NCBI GenBank assembly: GCA_033819885.1 | Contig: JAQYUZ010000054.1 | Span: 46,231-110,230, forward strand | Source: Microbotryomycetes sp. JL201 | Lineage: Eukaryota > Basidiomycota > Microbotryomycetes | DNA: 64,000 bases | Direction: 5' to 3' | In this document: piece after piece, positions 23,749 through 35,889 of the stretch | How positions within the stretch are numbered: position 1 is the first letter of the stretch | Layout: every line of letters begins with the position of its first letter | Program-made: the position numbers and the translations under genes | Notes under the pieces: generated by a model | Told to the model about the DNA's origin: nothing | Seen by the model: the letters and a program-made list of their open reading frames with translations, nothing else | Databases searched by the model: none

Positions 23749-26700
23749 TCACACAACGTCGCGCGTCGGATTGTTCGAGACTTCCATTGTCTTCCAAGCT
23801 GCAAACACTCCCGTCATGCCATCTTCGTCGTCCGCGTCTGGGTTCTTGGCGTTCCGACGGCGGATGTATACTCGCTTGGCAAGTTTCCACAGCTCGACCA
23901 GACACACGAACACCAAAGTCGCGATAAAGGGAAGAGCAATCTCCCAAGTAATTGACTCGTGCTTCATAACGATTCGGTTCAATCCAGGAATGTCTGAAGA
24001 GAAAGAAGGCAAAAAAACAAAGCAAAAACCAAGTCAGCGCTCGCCGATAACGTTTCGAGGTCTGAATCACTGACAAATGAGAGGAAACACGGATACAAAG
24101 CCCGCCAAAACAGACCAGAACAAGAATTGATTGGCCCAGATGTCCCGAGCCCATTGCGTGTACGGACTGAAGAATGAATTTTGGCCACGTCAGCAATCCA
24201 GTGCTTTGGAAACCAAAGGGATATTGTGACGTACTGGTCAGACTTCGGCTTCATGCGGAAGAAAGATCTACGCATATCCATAACCTCGAATGCGAGAACG
24301 AGACAGATCCAAGTCATCGTAGCTGTGTTGACGAGCATTTCCGTCAGTGCCTTCTCCTCCCCCCCGTTAAAAGTCTTGGAGAGCCTACCGAATGAAGCGG
24401 ATCGTGCTTTGAAAACGAGAGCTGAGCCATTAAACGTGTTGTTGGAGTCACGTCCGAGGTCGCCGTTGCCGAAACCCCACACGATGATAACAAAGACGGC
24501 CAAATTGCAAGCGGCACCGAACAAGCCGTAGGCGACCAAGTCGATCAACACCTCAGGCGTAAAGATGCCAAATTTGAGGCTGTGCGGCTTGCGAGTAAGA
24601 ATATCGGGAGAGGCACGCTCGGCTCCGAGACCCATGGCAGGAAAGGAGGACGTGATCCTGGCGATAGACGCACAACGTAATCAGCATCCAACGGCTCCCT
24701 GTTGGAACGCAGAAACGAAGAAGTGTAGGGCTCACATGATGACCCAGAGAATCTCGATCGGAGTCAGAGGGAACACTGACAAATTGTCGACGTCTTTGAA
24801 AGAGAGACCGACAAGCAAAACGAGTGCCTGCATAACGTTGCCGGCCAGCAAGTGCAGGACGAATTTCTTGATATTGTCAAACATGCGACGGCCTTCCTCG
24901 ATCGCGTTCAAAATTGAAGCAAAATTGTCGTCCGTGAGTACGATATCAGAGGCGCTTGACACAAGCAAGATACTGTCGTCAGCTGGCTATTCTTTGATCG
25001 TGTCTGAACACACTCACTCTTTGGCGACATCGGACCCATTCATGCCCATTGCAATGCCGACGTCCGCGCGCTTCAGCGAGGGCGAGTCGTTTACACCGTC
25101 TCCCGTCATGGCACAGAACGCATTTCGTCTGTGAAGAGCGTCAACCATCCGGACTTTGGTGTGAGGAGCACAACGAGCGATAACGAGGGGCAATAATGGC
25201 AATGCGTCGACTTGCTCGTCTGACAATCTGTCAAACTGCGCTGCGGTCATAACCATGGCGTCCGCAGATTCTTTCGAGAGAGCATTGATGTTACGAGGCA
25301 GGATCCCGACTTGGAGAGCGATAGCACGTGCGGTCGCAGCGTGATCACCGGTAAGCATGTGGACTTGAATGCCAGCGTGATGGCACCGTCGGACGGCGCC
25401 TTGCGTCTCGGGACGAGGAGGATCTGCATGCAGGTACCTGTGAGTTGCTGACTCATCCTTTTCAGAGATGTGTGACTCACCATAGAGACCGACGAGACCT
25501 TGTAGGGTCATGTCAGATTCAACGTCCGCGCGCTGGTTGTCCTTGTCGCTGCCAGTCCACGGTTTTTGAGCCAAAGCCAACACTCGAAGACCTTGCTCAG
25601 CGAGAGCTTCGACGTTAGCCAAGATCTTTTCGGTCATGGCGTCGTCGATCGGCGCCGTTCCGTCCTCCAATTGAATATCTTTGCATGCGTCCAAAATTCG
25701 TTCGACGGCTCCTTTCATGAAAACAAATCTTTTACCGTCTGCGCGCTTGTAGATGACCGACATGCGCTTCAGATCAGAGTCGAACGGATACTCGGCCATT
25801 TGGGTCCACTCGGGCTTGTCACCCTCCGTCTTGGCTTGACGACCCCAGTCAAACCTGTGAGCGAGGACTTGTATGGCGCACTCTGTAGGGTCGCCTCGGC
25901 CCATCCATCCTTCGTCGCCTTGGAACACTTTGGCGACATTGCACATACTGGCAATGTTGAGCAGCGACTCTAGAGGTTGACCAAACTTTTGAACAATATC
26001 ATTACCCGACCCCTTTTCAGGCTGAGGAAGCGGGCCATCCCCGCGTTGCTTTTTCGATTCAGCATCCGCTTGTTCGGCAGGTGACTGGTTGGTGTACGAC
26101 AAATCCCCGATAGTAGGATTAAACGGCTCGTTCGATTCGCCAATCAGAACGGAACCGCGCGAGGGGATCCACGCGGCTTTGCAAACCATTTTGCCTTGCG
26201 TGAGAGTACCAGTTTTGTCAGAACAGATGTCGGTGACGGCGCCCAGAGCTTCGAGCGAGTCGAGCTTGCGGACAATGACGTTGCGTTTGACCATTGCGCG
26301 AGTGCCACCGGCGAGGGTGATAGTCAAGACCACCTGTATCAAATCGCAATGAGCAAACACTCTTTTACTTTCAAGTCGTGTCGCCGCTACTCACCACGAG
26401 AGACGCAGGAATCATAGCGAGACCAGTAGCGATTGCGTATAAGATAATTTCGCGGTTCGTCTGCCAATCATTGGCGCCAAAACAAATCATGGCAAACACC
26501 AACGCAACTCCGAAGAGGGCAATTGCGAGCCAAGACAGGGTGCGTTGCAGTGGTGTGCCGACGTTTGTGCCGAGAAAATTACCGACAATGTCGACGACGG
26601 TCATGCCCCACGCAGACACATAGCGATGCCACGGTGCCTTGCCGTCCTCATTCTTGCGGACTTTGCGGACCTTTGCGTCGCCTCCACGCAAGGATTCTGC

Positions 26701-27909
26701 TATGGCTCCGATTTCCGTCTTCATGCCGATGGCGACAACGATCCCCTTGGCGCGACCTTTTGTGACAGTGCTGGACGTGTATGCCATTGTGATTCGATCT
26801 TCCACGGCATCAACATTTGTGTCAATCACCCCGGTCTACAAATGGTCATTTGAACCCGAGCTCTCACCTCCAACACCAACATCACGCGCATCAAAACCTT
26901 CTTTAGCGGGCCAGGTGGCGTTTACGTCTTTGGCAACCGGCAAGCTCTCTCCAGTCAGCAGAGCTTCGTCTGTTTCAAAGTTCATGGCTTCCGTCAAGCG
27001 CATGTCGCCCGGAACTACGTCGCCTGCAGACGTGAATTACGACGCCGTCGCACAGACAAGAGTCAGTTCGTCGATCTTTACCGAGGAAGAAGCTGTAACG
27101 CACCTGTTTTCAACTCGACTAGATCGCCGACGACGAGCTCGGGTGCTGGGATTGTGATAGACTTTGCATCTCGAATAACTTGGGCCGTCGGCGACGCGAG
27201 CGACCGCAGCGAGTCCATAGTCTTGGCAGACGAGTATTCCCTGGCGCGATTGTCAAGCGCATGTTCAGTCCGTGATCAAAATACAGCATGCGTATAGAAA
27301 GACGCACTGAATAAAGCCGACGAAGACGTTGATGAGAATGACGCCGGCGATGACGCCAGCCTCGATCCAGCTCTGAATGCCTAACGAGACGGCAAAGCAA
27401 ATGATAAGGACGAGAACCATAGCATTGAATACTTGAGCCTGTATTTGTGCGCAATAGACATGGTCAGTCGGGTGTGCGACCAGGCGATCTTCCGAAAGAG
27501 TGCACGCGGAGTTCAACGGTCCACGGGCCGGTCCGTCAACATGTAGCTGTGAGCAGACACGCGCAGTGACGGTAGAGAGGGCTCATGGCAGATCATGAAC
27601 GCCTCGAGCTAGTTCGCGTGCACTTTGACAGATGACAGCGGCACTCACGGCGAGAATCGACCACGGATTGACTCCTCCACCACCGCTCAGCTGGTTCGGT
27701 CCATACTTTGCTTGTAGGGCGGCGACCGAGCTCGACTTGAGTCCGTCTTCGATGTTGGTCTCATACTTTTTCGCAATCTCTTGCGGCGAGAGCAAAAAGT
27801 CTGGCGAGTCGGAACCGCCCAACGTCCGATCAGAGCCCGTGTTGTGCTTTTCGAGCTTTTGCTGTGGCTTCTCGACGTCTTGGCGCGTCGTTGGAAGCGT
27901 ATCGCTCAT
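23749..27909 (-). CDS. ENA1: ENA-type (P2D) Na+/Li+-exporting P-type ATPase
   Basis: A plasma-membrane cation pump that confers salt and alkali tolerance in fungi. The ATG at 27909 opens [10 protein letters not shown], followed by the cation-ATPase N-domain ([20 protein letters not shown]). Then come M1-M2 ([19 protein letters not shown]), [33 protein letters not shown]-like actuator motif, [10 protein letters not shown], the phosphorylation site [13 protein letters not shown] and the [14 protein letters not shown] and [20 protein letters not shown] hinge motifs. The C-terminal membrane region includes [26 protein letters not shown] and [14 protein letters not shown] when spliced. [12 protein letters not shown] and [13 protein letters not shown] are typical of ENA rather than SERCA/PMR1. 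All introns I checked keep the frame, so the gene looks intact (about 1,090 aa). Confidence 0.94.
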
Positions 27910-28886
27910 TCCGTGTCGAGTGTAGAGAAAGAACAACCCAGTGTCGGTCTCGCGCGGCAGTCCCTCGAGTTGCTCCGACGAGCGTCCGCAGCAAGCTCTC
28001 GTCATAACCCTTGGCACGCCTTGGCGCGCGGAGCGATTCGAAATTTTTAGCAAACATGCCTCGCGAGCTCGGCCAGCCAAAAGTGTATGATGCTTGCACG
28101 CTCATGACTTCCAGCACAGGCTCAGGGTCCATCGGCATCTGAACTCGGACTTCTAGAAGACCCCGTGCACGGACTCGAGCGAAAAGCCCGCAAGTGCGGT
28201 GCCGAGGGCGGTCCCGTGCAATAATTCCGGTTGTCACCTGCGATGTAATCACGACTCATCAAGTGCAACCGTCGTAAAAAAATTCGACACAAGACCGGCT
28301 ACGGGTGTTATCTGTTTTAAAAGGACCCCAGACGCCAAGACCTGCAGTAGGGCGCACGTCCCGACGGGGCCGGTGCACGTGATCTGAGGCCGCAAGGGTC
28401 GTCAAAAAGGTCGGCGATTGAACGATCAGGCCATTCCCTGATCAAACCACCTCGCGTGCCTATCTGAGACGGGCATCGGCGCAGTGCTGACCACCTGGTG
28501 CGATAGTGGCGAGCGACAACGATTTGCGCACCTTGCTACACATACATCTGTCCGGCCACTGTCGACTGCTTGACGTACCGAGATGACGCATTTGTCAGCC
28601 AAACTTGAACGGTCGTTGTGCCACTTGACGAGACTGATTCTATTTTCGTCAGCTGACGACTCAGCTGGCCGCGGTTGACTGCCGCGATGAAATCACGTTA
28701 GATCTGGGTTTAGGACATTATTATCCACATAAAAGAATGCCAAAGAAAGTACCCGAGAGACCTACGAAGAGGTGATCACGCATTACGGGGTAGAGAGCCG
28801 GGCCCATTTGGTTTCGTCATAGCATTTTGCACACGACCGCTTGCGTTGACCGTCAAGCAGATTGTGCGTCAGACGTCAAAGCTGAC
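27910..28886. promoter_or_regulatory. Divergent promoter region, ENA1 and histidine-phosphatase gene
   Basis: 977 bp between divergent start codons, the longest promoter interval on the left half of the window. It includes a GCACGTGATC element at about 28374 and several CCGCGG/GGCCGC-like GC boxes. ENA genes are strongly regulated in other fungi, which fits a long upstream region. Confidence 0.4.
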
Positions 28887-29739
28887 ATGGCACGAAAGAT
28901 CTTTTTGCTGCGACATGGTCAAGCGTTGCACAGTCAGTCGTGCTAGAGACGGACAGACTCGGTCGACGGAGGCTGACCCTCTCGTACGTCTCTGTGCATC
29001 TCAACTCCGAGCCAGACGTCGAGCCAGAGGACCATTCTATACCGGATCCGATCTTGACGCAGGTATGCACAAGTGCTTGCAGTCGAGACGAGAGCCAACG
29101 ATGAGCGCCTTCACAGAAAGGTCAATTGCAAGCTCTCAGTACAGCTTCCAGATATGCCACATTTTTCGCGTCTCTTGACCCGGCCGAGACGACATTGATC
29201 ACGTCACCCTTGAGAAGAACGATTCAAACGACGTTGGCAGCGTTCGCTTCACTGTTGCCACCCGTGTCGACCAATCCTGTCAACTTGATCGTCATGCCCG
29301 AATGTGTCGAAACAGGTTCTGGAGTTAAACCATGCGATACGGGGTCTGACCTTGAAGAGACCCGACTGTTGTTTCCCCAAGAGTTTCTGGATTGGTCGAG
29401 GTGCAAGCCTGGCTGGAACGAGAACAAAGGCTTTTATGCATCGAACGAGCAAGGATTGGCCAACAGAGCAAGGTGGTTTAGACGATATTTGCGGGACGAG
29501 GTCAAGACGGAGATTGTCGTTGTCGTCTCTCATTTCGGGTTCTTGCGGCGGATAACAAAGACGCCACCTGAAGGCGTGAGCACTCGAGTTTTTTCGATTT
29601 AGACGTGAACATGATAGCTGACCATGAGTCGACACAGGCCGTGTGGCCAAATTCCGAGCTACGAGAGTATCGGTTTCAAGATGAGAGGGGACAAGACCCA
29701 GAGGCGGATCTCGAGGAAGTGGTGCATCCTATTCTATAG
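28887..29739 (+). CDS. Histidine-phosphatase (phosphoglycerate-mutase-like) family protein, PMU1 type
   Basis: Exon 1 starts MARKIFLLRHGQALH, the RHG catalytic motif of the family. A middle exon ends HSIPDPILTQ and joins KGQLQALSTASRYA, then ITSPLRRTIQTTLAAF (the second catalytic Arg region) and a VVVVSHFGFLRRI motif with the second catalytic His. The last exon, VWPNSELREYRFQDERG, ends with TAG at 29737-29739. The order matches the yeast Pmu1 group of phosphatases, not glycolytic phosphoglycerate mutase. The junction of exon 1 to exon 2 is not resolved: the frame of exon 1 meets TAG right after a weak GTCAGT donor. The downstream MIC10 start codon is only 73 bp away on the same strand. Confidence 0.8.
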
Positions 29740-29812
29740 CATAACCGGCAGTTTCATTCTTGTTGTACGACCGTGTCCAAGCTCCCTTTCCCTTTCCCCG
29801 TTTGCTTCAATC

Positions 29813-30800
29813 ATGGCCACCGAGTCCGCTGCCCCTGCGCGATCAGAAGACATTCTGTCTGCCAAGGTCAGTCTTGTGCGCTGTATGCTCCCAAGGTGCC
29901 GTGACCGTGGGCGGAAGGCAGCGTCCGCGCCTGTGCGATGACGCTCCACCCCTTCGGCGCGCGGGACCCAAGTTGAGATGGTGGCACTTTCCAATGGATG
30001 TCCTGTCTCGAAGTAGTGACAACTGACATTCTTGCATGCCGTTCGTTCGACTGTCATTGATTGCCGACGCGACTTACTTGGCCCGATATGGTCCGGTATC
30101 GTCTGACCGATATGCTAATGACCCAAATGCAACGCTTCATCGATACTTCCAGACCGACTTGTGCATCTCGAACGCCATCGTCAAAGCTGGCGTCGGATTT
30201 GGCGCAGGTGTCGTTGCGAGTGCGATCCTGTTCAGGCGTGAGTTCGAATGCACGGCAAACAAAGTGCCCCTGAGTTGCTCGTTACTCAATAGCTGTTCGA
30301 CGCGCGGCATGCTGACAAGTCCTTTCCCCTCTCCCGCGCGTGCGCGCCCTTGATCTCATAGGTCGACCGTGGCCTGTGCTGCTCGGCCTCGGTTTCGGAT
30401 TCGGTCAAGGGTACAGCGATTGCGAACGAGTGTTTAATCCCGCATCAGTCCCTGGCTTCAAGATTCAAGAGCAAGCCGGAGCCGCAAAGGCTGTCAGTAG
30501 TTTTGATGTTGGCCTGACTTGTTTCGTGTTTCAAGACGGCTGACGTCGGCGTTGCTCGCACAGTCTTCACCTTACTCAAACTTTAACCCTTTCGGCTCGT
30601 CTGCTTCAGCTGGCGCGTCTGCAGCAGCGGCCAAGCAACAGGCATCAGAGGCTGCGAGTGATTTGAAGAGCCAAGCCAAGCAAGTCAAGGACGCCGTCGT
30701 TGACAAGGCAAAGGACGCAAAGGATGCTGTCGTCGGTGAAGCCAAAAAAGTAGAGGCCAAAGTTGACGAAAAAGTAAAGACTGGTCCAAAGTGGGTCTAA
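29813..30800 (+). CDS. MIC10: MICOS complex subunit MIC10 with extended C-terminal tail
   Basis: MIC10 bends the inner mitochondrial membrane at crista junctions. Exon 1 encodes SAAPARSEDILSAK. Exon 2 gives the first membrane hairpin segment with its glycine motif, KAGVGFGAGVVASAILF. Exon 3 gives RRPWPVLLGLGFGFGQGY, the second helix with the GxGxGxG oligomerisation motif. Both glycine motifs are intact. A separate fourth exon of 78 codons adds a Ser/Ala-rich linker and then a Lys/Ala/Asp-rich amphipathic repeat (KQVKDAVVDKAKDAKDAVV) ending TGPKWV. Total about 168 aa, against about 100 aa in yeast. Exon phases agree throughout, so the tail is part of the reading frame rather than a neighbouring gene. 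Confidence 0.88.
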
Positions 30801-31067
30801 ATCAAGTGTGCGAGCTCTGTCGGCGAGAGGATTTCCGTGGCGAATGCGGGAAAGCAACCCGAAAAGTAAACTCATCCCCCTTTGTAATGCAACAATGAAA
30901 CCAAGACACACATGCAAAGATACTGCGCATCTCACGTGCTTGAGCGAAGGAGGGTCCGACGGGCGCTGCGCTCGGTGAATTTTGTCGCGTGAATCGGAGA
31001 GGCTCGAGCGCGCACAGCCTCTGCTGAAAACGAATGCTCGCGACTCGTTCGATTGCCATCAGACATC

Positions 31068-33341
31068 ATGACGATGCTGGCGCAGGTGGCATGGGTGCCA
31101 GTGTACCTCGTCGGTGCATTCGTGACCGTCGTCGTGCTCAACGTGCTCAGGCAGCTGGTGAGTGTTTGCCTCGTTTGGTGTTGAGCTGCAGAATTATGTA
31201 GTCGCGCGCGCGCGCGCGCGTTTGCTGCGAAAACAAGCACGCGCGCGCGCCCTGCGCTCATGACCGTCCATTGCGGTCGCTTGACGAGCACGCTGACATG
31301 ACTTTGGATCAGGTGCTGCCGCGTGATCCTACCAAGCCGCCCGAGGTGTTTCACTATGTGCCGTGGATCGGCTGCGCCGTCTCGTACGGCATGGACCCGT
31401 ACAAGTTTTGGGACGACTGCCGCAACACTGTCAGCTGTCTGACCGACTTGTATCACAAACGTGGAACTGACACGACACGCACGCACGCAGTATGGACCCG
31501 TCTTCTCGTATCCAATGCTCGGAAAGCAAATGACGGCCGCGCTCGGACCACTCGGCAGCAACTTTGTCTTGAACGGCAAACTCGCTCACGTCAACGCAGA
31601 ACAGGCTTACACAAATTTGACCACCCCGTCAGTCCCGTTCATCGTCCGTTGTCCTTTCATTTTTGCTCACTCTCGCCACACCCGCCTCTTTCACAGCGTC
31701 TTTGGTGACCAGGTCGTGTACGACGTGCCGAATCACGTCTTGATGGAGCAGAAAAAGTTTGTCAAGTTCGGCTTGACGACAGACAACTTTCGTCGATACG
31801 TTGGCTTGATCAAGGACGAAGTGACGGGTTACTTTGCGCGCGAGGTCCTCAAAGACGGCAAGGCAAGTCGCCAAGTATATCGCATTGCACTTCGAGCTCA
31901 ATGCTGACTCTTCGCCGCGACAACGACCTGAAAGACGTCTGCCTCGGTCGACGCATTCACAACGAGTTCGGAGATTACAATCTTGACGGCTTCCGCAACG
32001 CTTCAAGGTCCAGAAGTCAGAGCAGCTATGGACAAGTCCTTTGCTCAATTGTACCATGACCTTGACGGTGGATTTACTCCTTTGGTACGTTAGAATTGTC
32101 CTGAAGTCCCACGTCGACATTCAAGTCTGACAATCATCGACACGTGTCAGAACTTTGTTTTTCCGAACCTGCCATTGCCTTCGTACCGCCGTCGAGATGT
32201 CGCACAACGCAAAATGCGCGAATTTTATCTGTCGATCCTCAAGTCGAGGCGCGAGTCTGCCGAAGAGCCTCCGCTCGACATGATGACGGCATTGCAGAAT
32301 CAAGAGTATAAGACTGGTGAACCGCTCAGCGACAGGCAAATTGCTCACATCATGATTGCTTTGTTGATGGCCGGACAACACACGTCGGCTGCGACGGGAT
32401 CGTGGGCCATTCTTCACTTGGGCGAGCGACCTGATCTGCAGTGCGTTCATGAAGCTAGGCTCTCATAAAGTATTTCTGACGACCCGTCGCCCCCTTTCCT
32501 GAAGAGAGAAACTGTACCAAGAACAACTTGAAACGTTTGGCGACGGCAAAGGTGGTCTGAACCCTCTCAATTACGACGACCTCGCCACACCCTTGTTGTC
32601 GGCCGTCATCAAGGAGAACTTGCGTCTTCATCCACCTTTGCATACGATTATGCGTAAAGTCATTGCCGACTGTCCCGTGCCAACGTCGCTGGCTTCGCCG
32701 TCAGCCGAACCTTGCGCCTCGAGCACGTTCAAGAAGCAAAATGAAGGACGAGAGTATGTCGTACCAAAGGGAAACTATGTTCTTGCCGCTCCTGGCGTCG
32801 CTTCGATGGACCCAAAGATTTGGGGACAAGACGCGATGGAGTTCAAGCCGGAGAGGTGGATGGGCGAGCAGAAAGTGCCTGGAGAGGAAGACGAAGGTGA
32901 AGAAGATTACGGTTGGGGTAAAATTTCGAAAGGTGGCAAGAGCGCTTGTGAGTATTTTCCGCCTTGCGGTCGGTTTTGGACGATCGTTAACCTTGGACCG
33001 GTCCCGTGTCCAGACTTGCCGTTTGGAGCTGGCCGACATCGATGCAGTGCGTCCATTGATGCAAGGTGTCAATAGCGTGGGCTTTGTCTGACTGTTCACG
33101 CGCTCTCTACAGTTGGCGAGCAATTTGCCAACGTCCAGCTTGGTTCCATCCTGGCTACGCTGGTCCGCGAATTTACATGGACTTTGGATCAACCTTTCCC
33201 CGGCAACGACTATACTGTGCGCCAATGTTTAACTGATGATCTGGTTTCTTAGCTGATTATACCTATGGGCCCGAGCAGACAATGATTGTCATGCCGCTCA
33301 AGCCGTGCAAAGTGACGTTCACGAGGCGCGAGCGCAAGTGA
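31068..33341 (+). CDS. ERG11: Sterol 14-alpha-demethylase, cytochrome P450 CYP51
   Basis: An ER enzyme that removes the 14-alpha methyl of lanosterol/eburicol in ergosterol synthesis; the target of azoles. Exon 1 encodes an N-terminal membrane anchor (VAWVPVYLVGAFVTVVVLNV). Then come PPEVFHYVPWIGCAVSYGMDP, VYDVPNHVLMEQKKFVKFGL, the I-helix MAGQHTSAATGSW, KENLRLHPPLHTIMRK (ExxR), and LPFGAGRHRC with the heme-ligand Cys, which splices in phase to IGEQFANVQLG. The Tyr and Lys equivalent to Candida Y132 and K143 are present (VYDVPN, KKFVKF). About eight introns are used, and the TGA is at 33339-33341. A second ATG at 31074 is an equally possible start. Confidence 0.94.
31203..31251. repeat. Two (CG)n microsatellite tracts inside ERG11 intron 1
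   Basis: A run of nine CG dinucleotides at 31203-31220, then a second alternating CG tract at about 31240-31251, both within the 155-bp first intron (about 31158-31312). Alternating CG runs favour Z-DNA and slip during replication. Confidence 0.85.
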
Positions 33342-34102
33342 ACCATTGTGCAGACACTCGAGTTTCGATTGATTGTTTGGACGTCCATTCTTAGCTACTA
33401 GATAGATAAATGATCTGAGCACAGAACGAGTAATACACACGCTTGTCATCATATTGACAGGAGGTGTCGCCATCGATGGGGTGCGAATTCACCGCGCACG
33501 AGCGCTCTCGGCCTCGCCATTCGCCTCGACTGTCGTCGAGTGTGCTCGTCCGTGCCCTCACGCCGTCCGTATTACCAAGTGATTACTCTCGAGCCGGTGT
33601 GAGCGGTGCTCGCGCTCCGTGGAGTCTGTAGCGCGACGTGTGCGTCCCCCCACATTGCGCTTACCCCGCACCCAAACCCGGCCGGAGCCTGCACACGTTC
33701 GACGACAAGCTCTCGACGGCACTGGCGCCGCGTTTGATACGATAAATTTCAATCGCAGGCGTCGTTCTCACTCGTGGTCACTCGCTCAAGGAGCAATCGC
33801 GCACGGTTCTCGGTCTTCGCGCACGCACGGCGGCCGTGGCTCGTGAAAGCGTACGCACGCGCACGTTTTAAGGAATATTCCTCGATACTCAACTCGCGTC
33901 CATCTTGATTCACTCTACGTCCGTGACACCCATCCGTCGTAAGTTTGTTTCACTATTGCGAACTGATTCGCACTCGCGCTTAGCGCCGCCGTCGGCGTCA
34001 TGGCGCACTCCGAGCCGACGAACCAAAGTGGAGGCCAAGGGCTGACTTGCTTTGTATCTTGCCATCAGTTCTCCAGTCTGCCTGTGAAAGAATCTTCGAA
34101 CC
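33342..34102. other. Intergenic region with a 12-bp palindrome
   Basis: 761 bp with no recognised gene. A perfect palindrome AGGAATATTCCT lies at 33871-33882, about 220 bp before the next start codon; it contains the GAAnnTTC core of heat-shock elements. Flanking DNA is rich in CGCACG-type alternating purine/pyrimidine. Confidence 0.45.
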
Positions 34103-35414
34103 ATGTCTGCAACTGCAGCTGCTCCAGACCACCCCACGGGTGCACCGACAGTGACGCGCACACGTTCGCGGTCGTTCTCGACAGCAGACTTGCCACCGGT
34201 GCCCACTCCGAGCGTGCCCATCCCGTTGCAGCATAGCCCGCCACTCGCTTCGCCGTCGGCTACAACATCAGTTACCAGTCCAATCCTCAGCCCAACCTCG
34301 TCGTCACTTTCGGCCAGTTTGAAGGCTTTTGCAAACTTGAGCTTGTCGCCACCCACGACGCTCGACAGCGCAGAGTTTCAACGAGCGTTCCACCACGCTC
34401 GCAGGTCAAGCTTTAATGGAGTCGGAGGCATTGGACGACCTGTTGCCAACGATGCAGACATTGGCGTCAGTGCCAATCAGATCGGGCTCGCCACGGGCAC
34501 AGGACCAGTCCCGCCAATGTCGTCCTCGCCAACGTCCTCGACCGTGTCGGATACGCTCCCGACGCCGCCTTCATCTTCGCCTCCGAAAGTGCCGATGACG
34601 GGTACAGGCGGAAAGGGCGCGATCGGCATCAAAGTACCCGCCGCTCGTCAAGTCAAACCAAGCCAACTTGACGGCGTTTGCGAGAAGGAGGAATTATCAC
34701 TCGATGAAAGTGGGGGCGCTGGCAATGACCAAATCATGGCCGCGTCTGCACCTGCTTCTAACGCCATGTTTGCCAACGGAGCGAGGTGGGGTTGGCCTCA
34801 GGCGGATTCAACAGCGGCAACTGGAACGGCGGCGGCGGCAGCAGTCGGGCCGACTTCACCCGTCTTGTCATCTTCTCCACCTGGTGCAAGATCGGGTCCT
34901 ATCAGACGTGCTAGCTTGAGCACGTCGACGGCGACCATGCCACCAATGGTTCCGCTTGGCAGAGTCGTTTCGGCGGGATCGAACGGAGGCGGGGCAGCCG
35001 GATCGACAACGACCGGTTCAAAGGCCGCAGATGGTTTTGGCTTGTTTCGGAGATTGAGCGTGGGCGGTTTCGGTAGCAGGGTCAGTCTCAGTCTTGCTGG
35101 ACTGTTGCGAATCCGGAACGCTAACGCTTTGGTTTCTTTGTCAACGTCAGCCCAAGCCACCTTCGCCACCCGCCTCGACTTTCGGAGGCAGTTCCAATCC
35201 GTTTGCAAACAACACGTCGACATCATCGGCGTCGGCTGTCGCCTCTGTCCCAGCGCCAACTGCTCCGGTCCAGGCTCCTATTGTTGCCGCTGTCGATGAC
35301 GGACGAGGTCGCAAGTCCTTGACTGCTACGAGTGCGGTGGGCGGGGCCGGCACACGACCAAAGCGTCGAGTCAGCCCATTTGGTGAACGCATGCTGCGCG
35401 ACCTGGGTCACTGA
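34103..35414 (+). CDS. Ser/Pro/Thr-rich low-complexity protein with conserved-looking C-terminal motif
   Basis: Exon 1 is about 330 codons of mostly disordered sequence with many SP/TP sites (RTRSRSFSTADLPPVPTP, SPPTTLDSAEFQRAFHHARR). It ends in a more ordered GFGLFRRLSVGGFGSR. A GTCAGT intron of about 70 nt joins, in phase 0, to PKPPSPPASTFGG and the basic ending RPKRRVSPFGERMLRDLGH. The FRRLS and RR-x-S-P-x-G-E-R-x-L motifs look like conserved short linear motifs, possibly kinase or 14-3-3 sites, in otherwise unconstrained sequence. I recall a similar ending in ascomycete proteins of unknown function but cannot name a family. No membrane segment or enzyme fold is visible. Confidence 0.65.
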
Positions 35415-35889
35415 GTTCTGCACCGAAAACGCACCGAAAACGCGCCGTCTCTCCCTCCCTCTCTCTTTCTCCCTACTTGTCTGTTAACGGGGACGTGTTC
35501 GCTGAGCGACTCGTCTCTCGGTCAGTTCCTTTTGTTCTCGGCTGAATCTCGTGCTGGTGTTTGTGTGTCCTCTTTGCTTTCCGGTTGTTGATAATTTTGG
35601 TTTTGAACGTTCGTCAAAAACGACTTGCTCGCGTTACGAGTGCCATGCATGGTTATCCTTCTCCTTTTGTACGCGTGTCTCTTAAATATGTGTGAATACT
35701 TGTGCAATCGAGACATGACAGTGCAGGTACGAGCTCGGCTTTGTGTGTTGCCTTTAGATGAAGCGCGCTCGCTCACGCCTTCAAAAGGCACAGACGCGCC
35801 GACGCCGTGCGTTGCCGACGGCTCGCTCGTTGTTCTCCTCCTCCCCCTTCCTCTTTTCTCGCCTGTCCCCTGTGACAAGCATCAACGCA
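35415..35889. other. Intergenic / 5' UTR region before GCV1
   Basis: 475 bp between two tandem + strand genes. It begins with a CT-rich tract (about 35440-35475). An in-frame upstream ATG at 35758 could extend the next protein by 44 residues. Confidence 0.4.

Noticed and set aside
24565-25134. 189-codon + strand frame
   Set aside because: Lies antisense across conserved ENA1 exons and introns; no independent support.
28887-29060. Apparent early stop in the histidine-phosphatase gene after RHGQALH
   Set aside because: Probably an unresolved intron boundary rather than a disabled gene, because all later exons and catalytic motifs are intact.
32139-32148. GACACGTGTC palindrome in ERG11
   Set aside because: Falls at the 3' end of an intron, overlapping the acceptor; not counted as a regulatory E-box.
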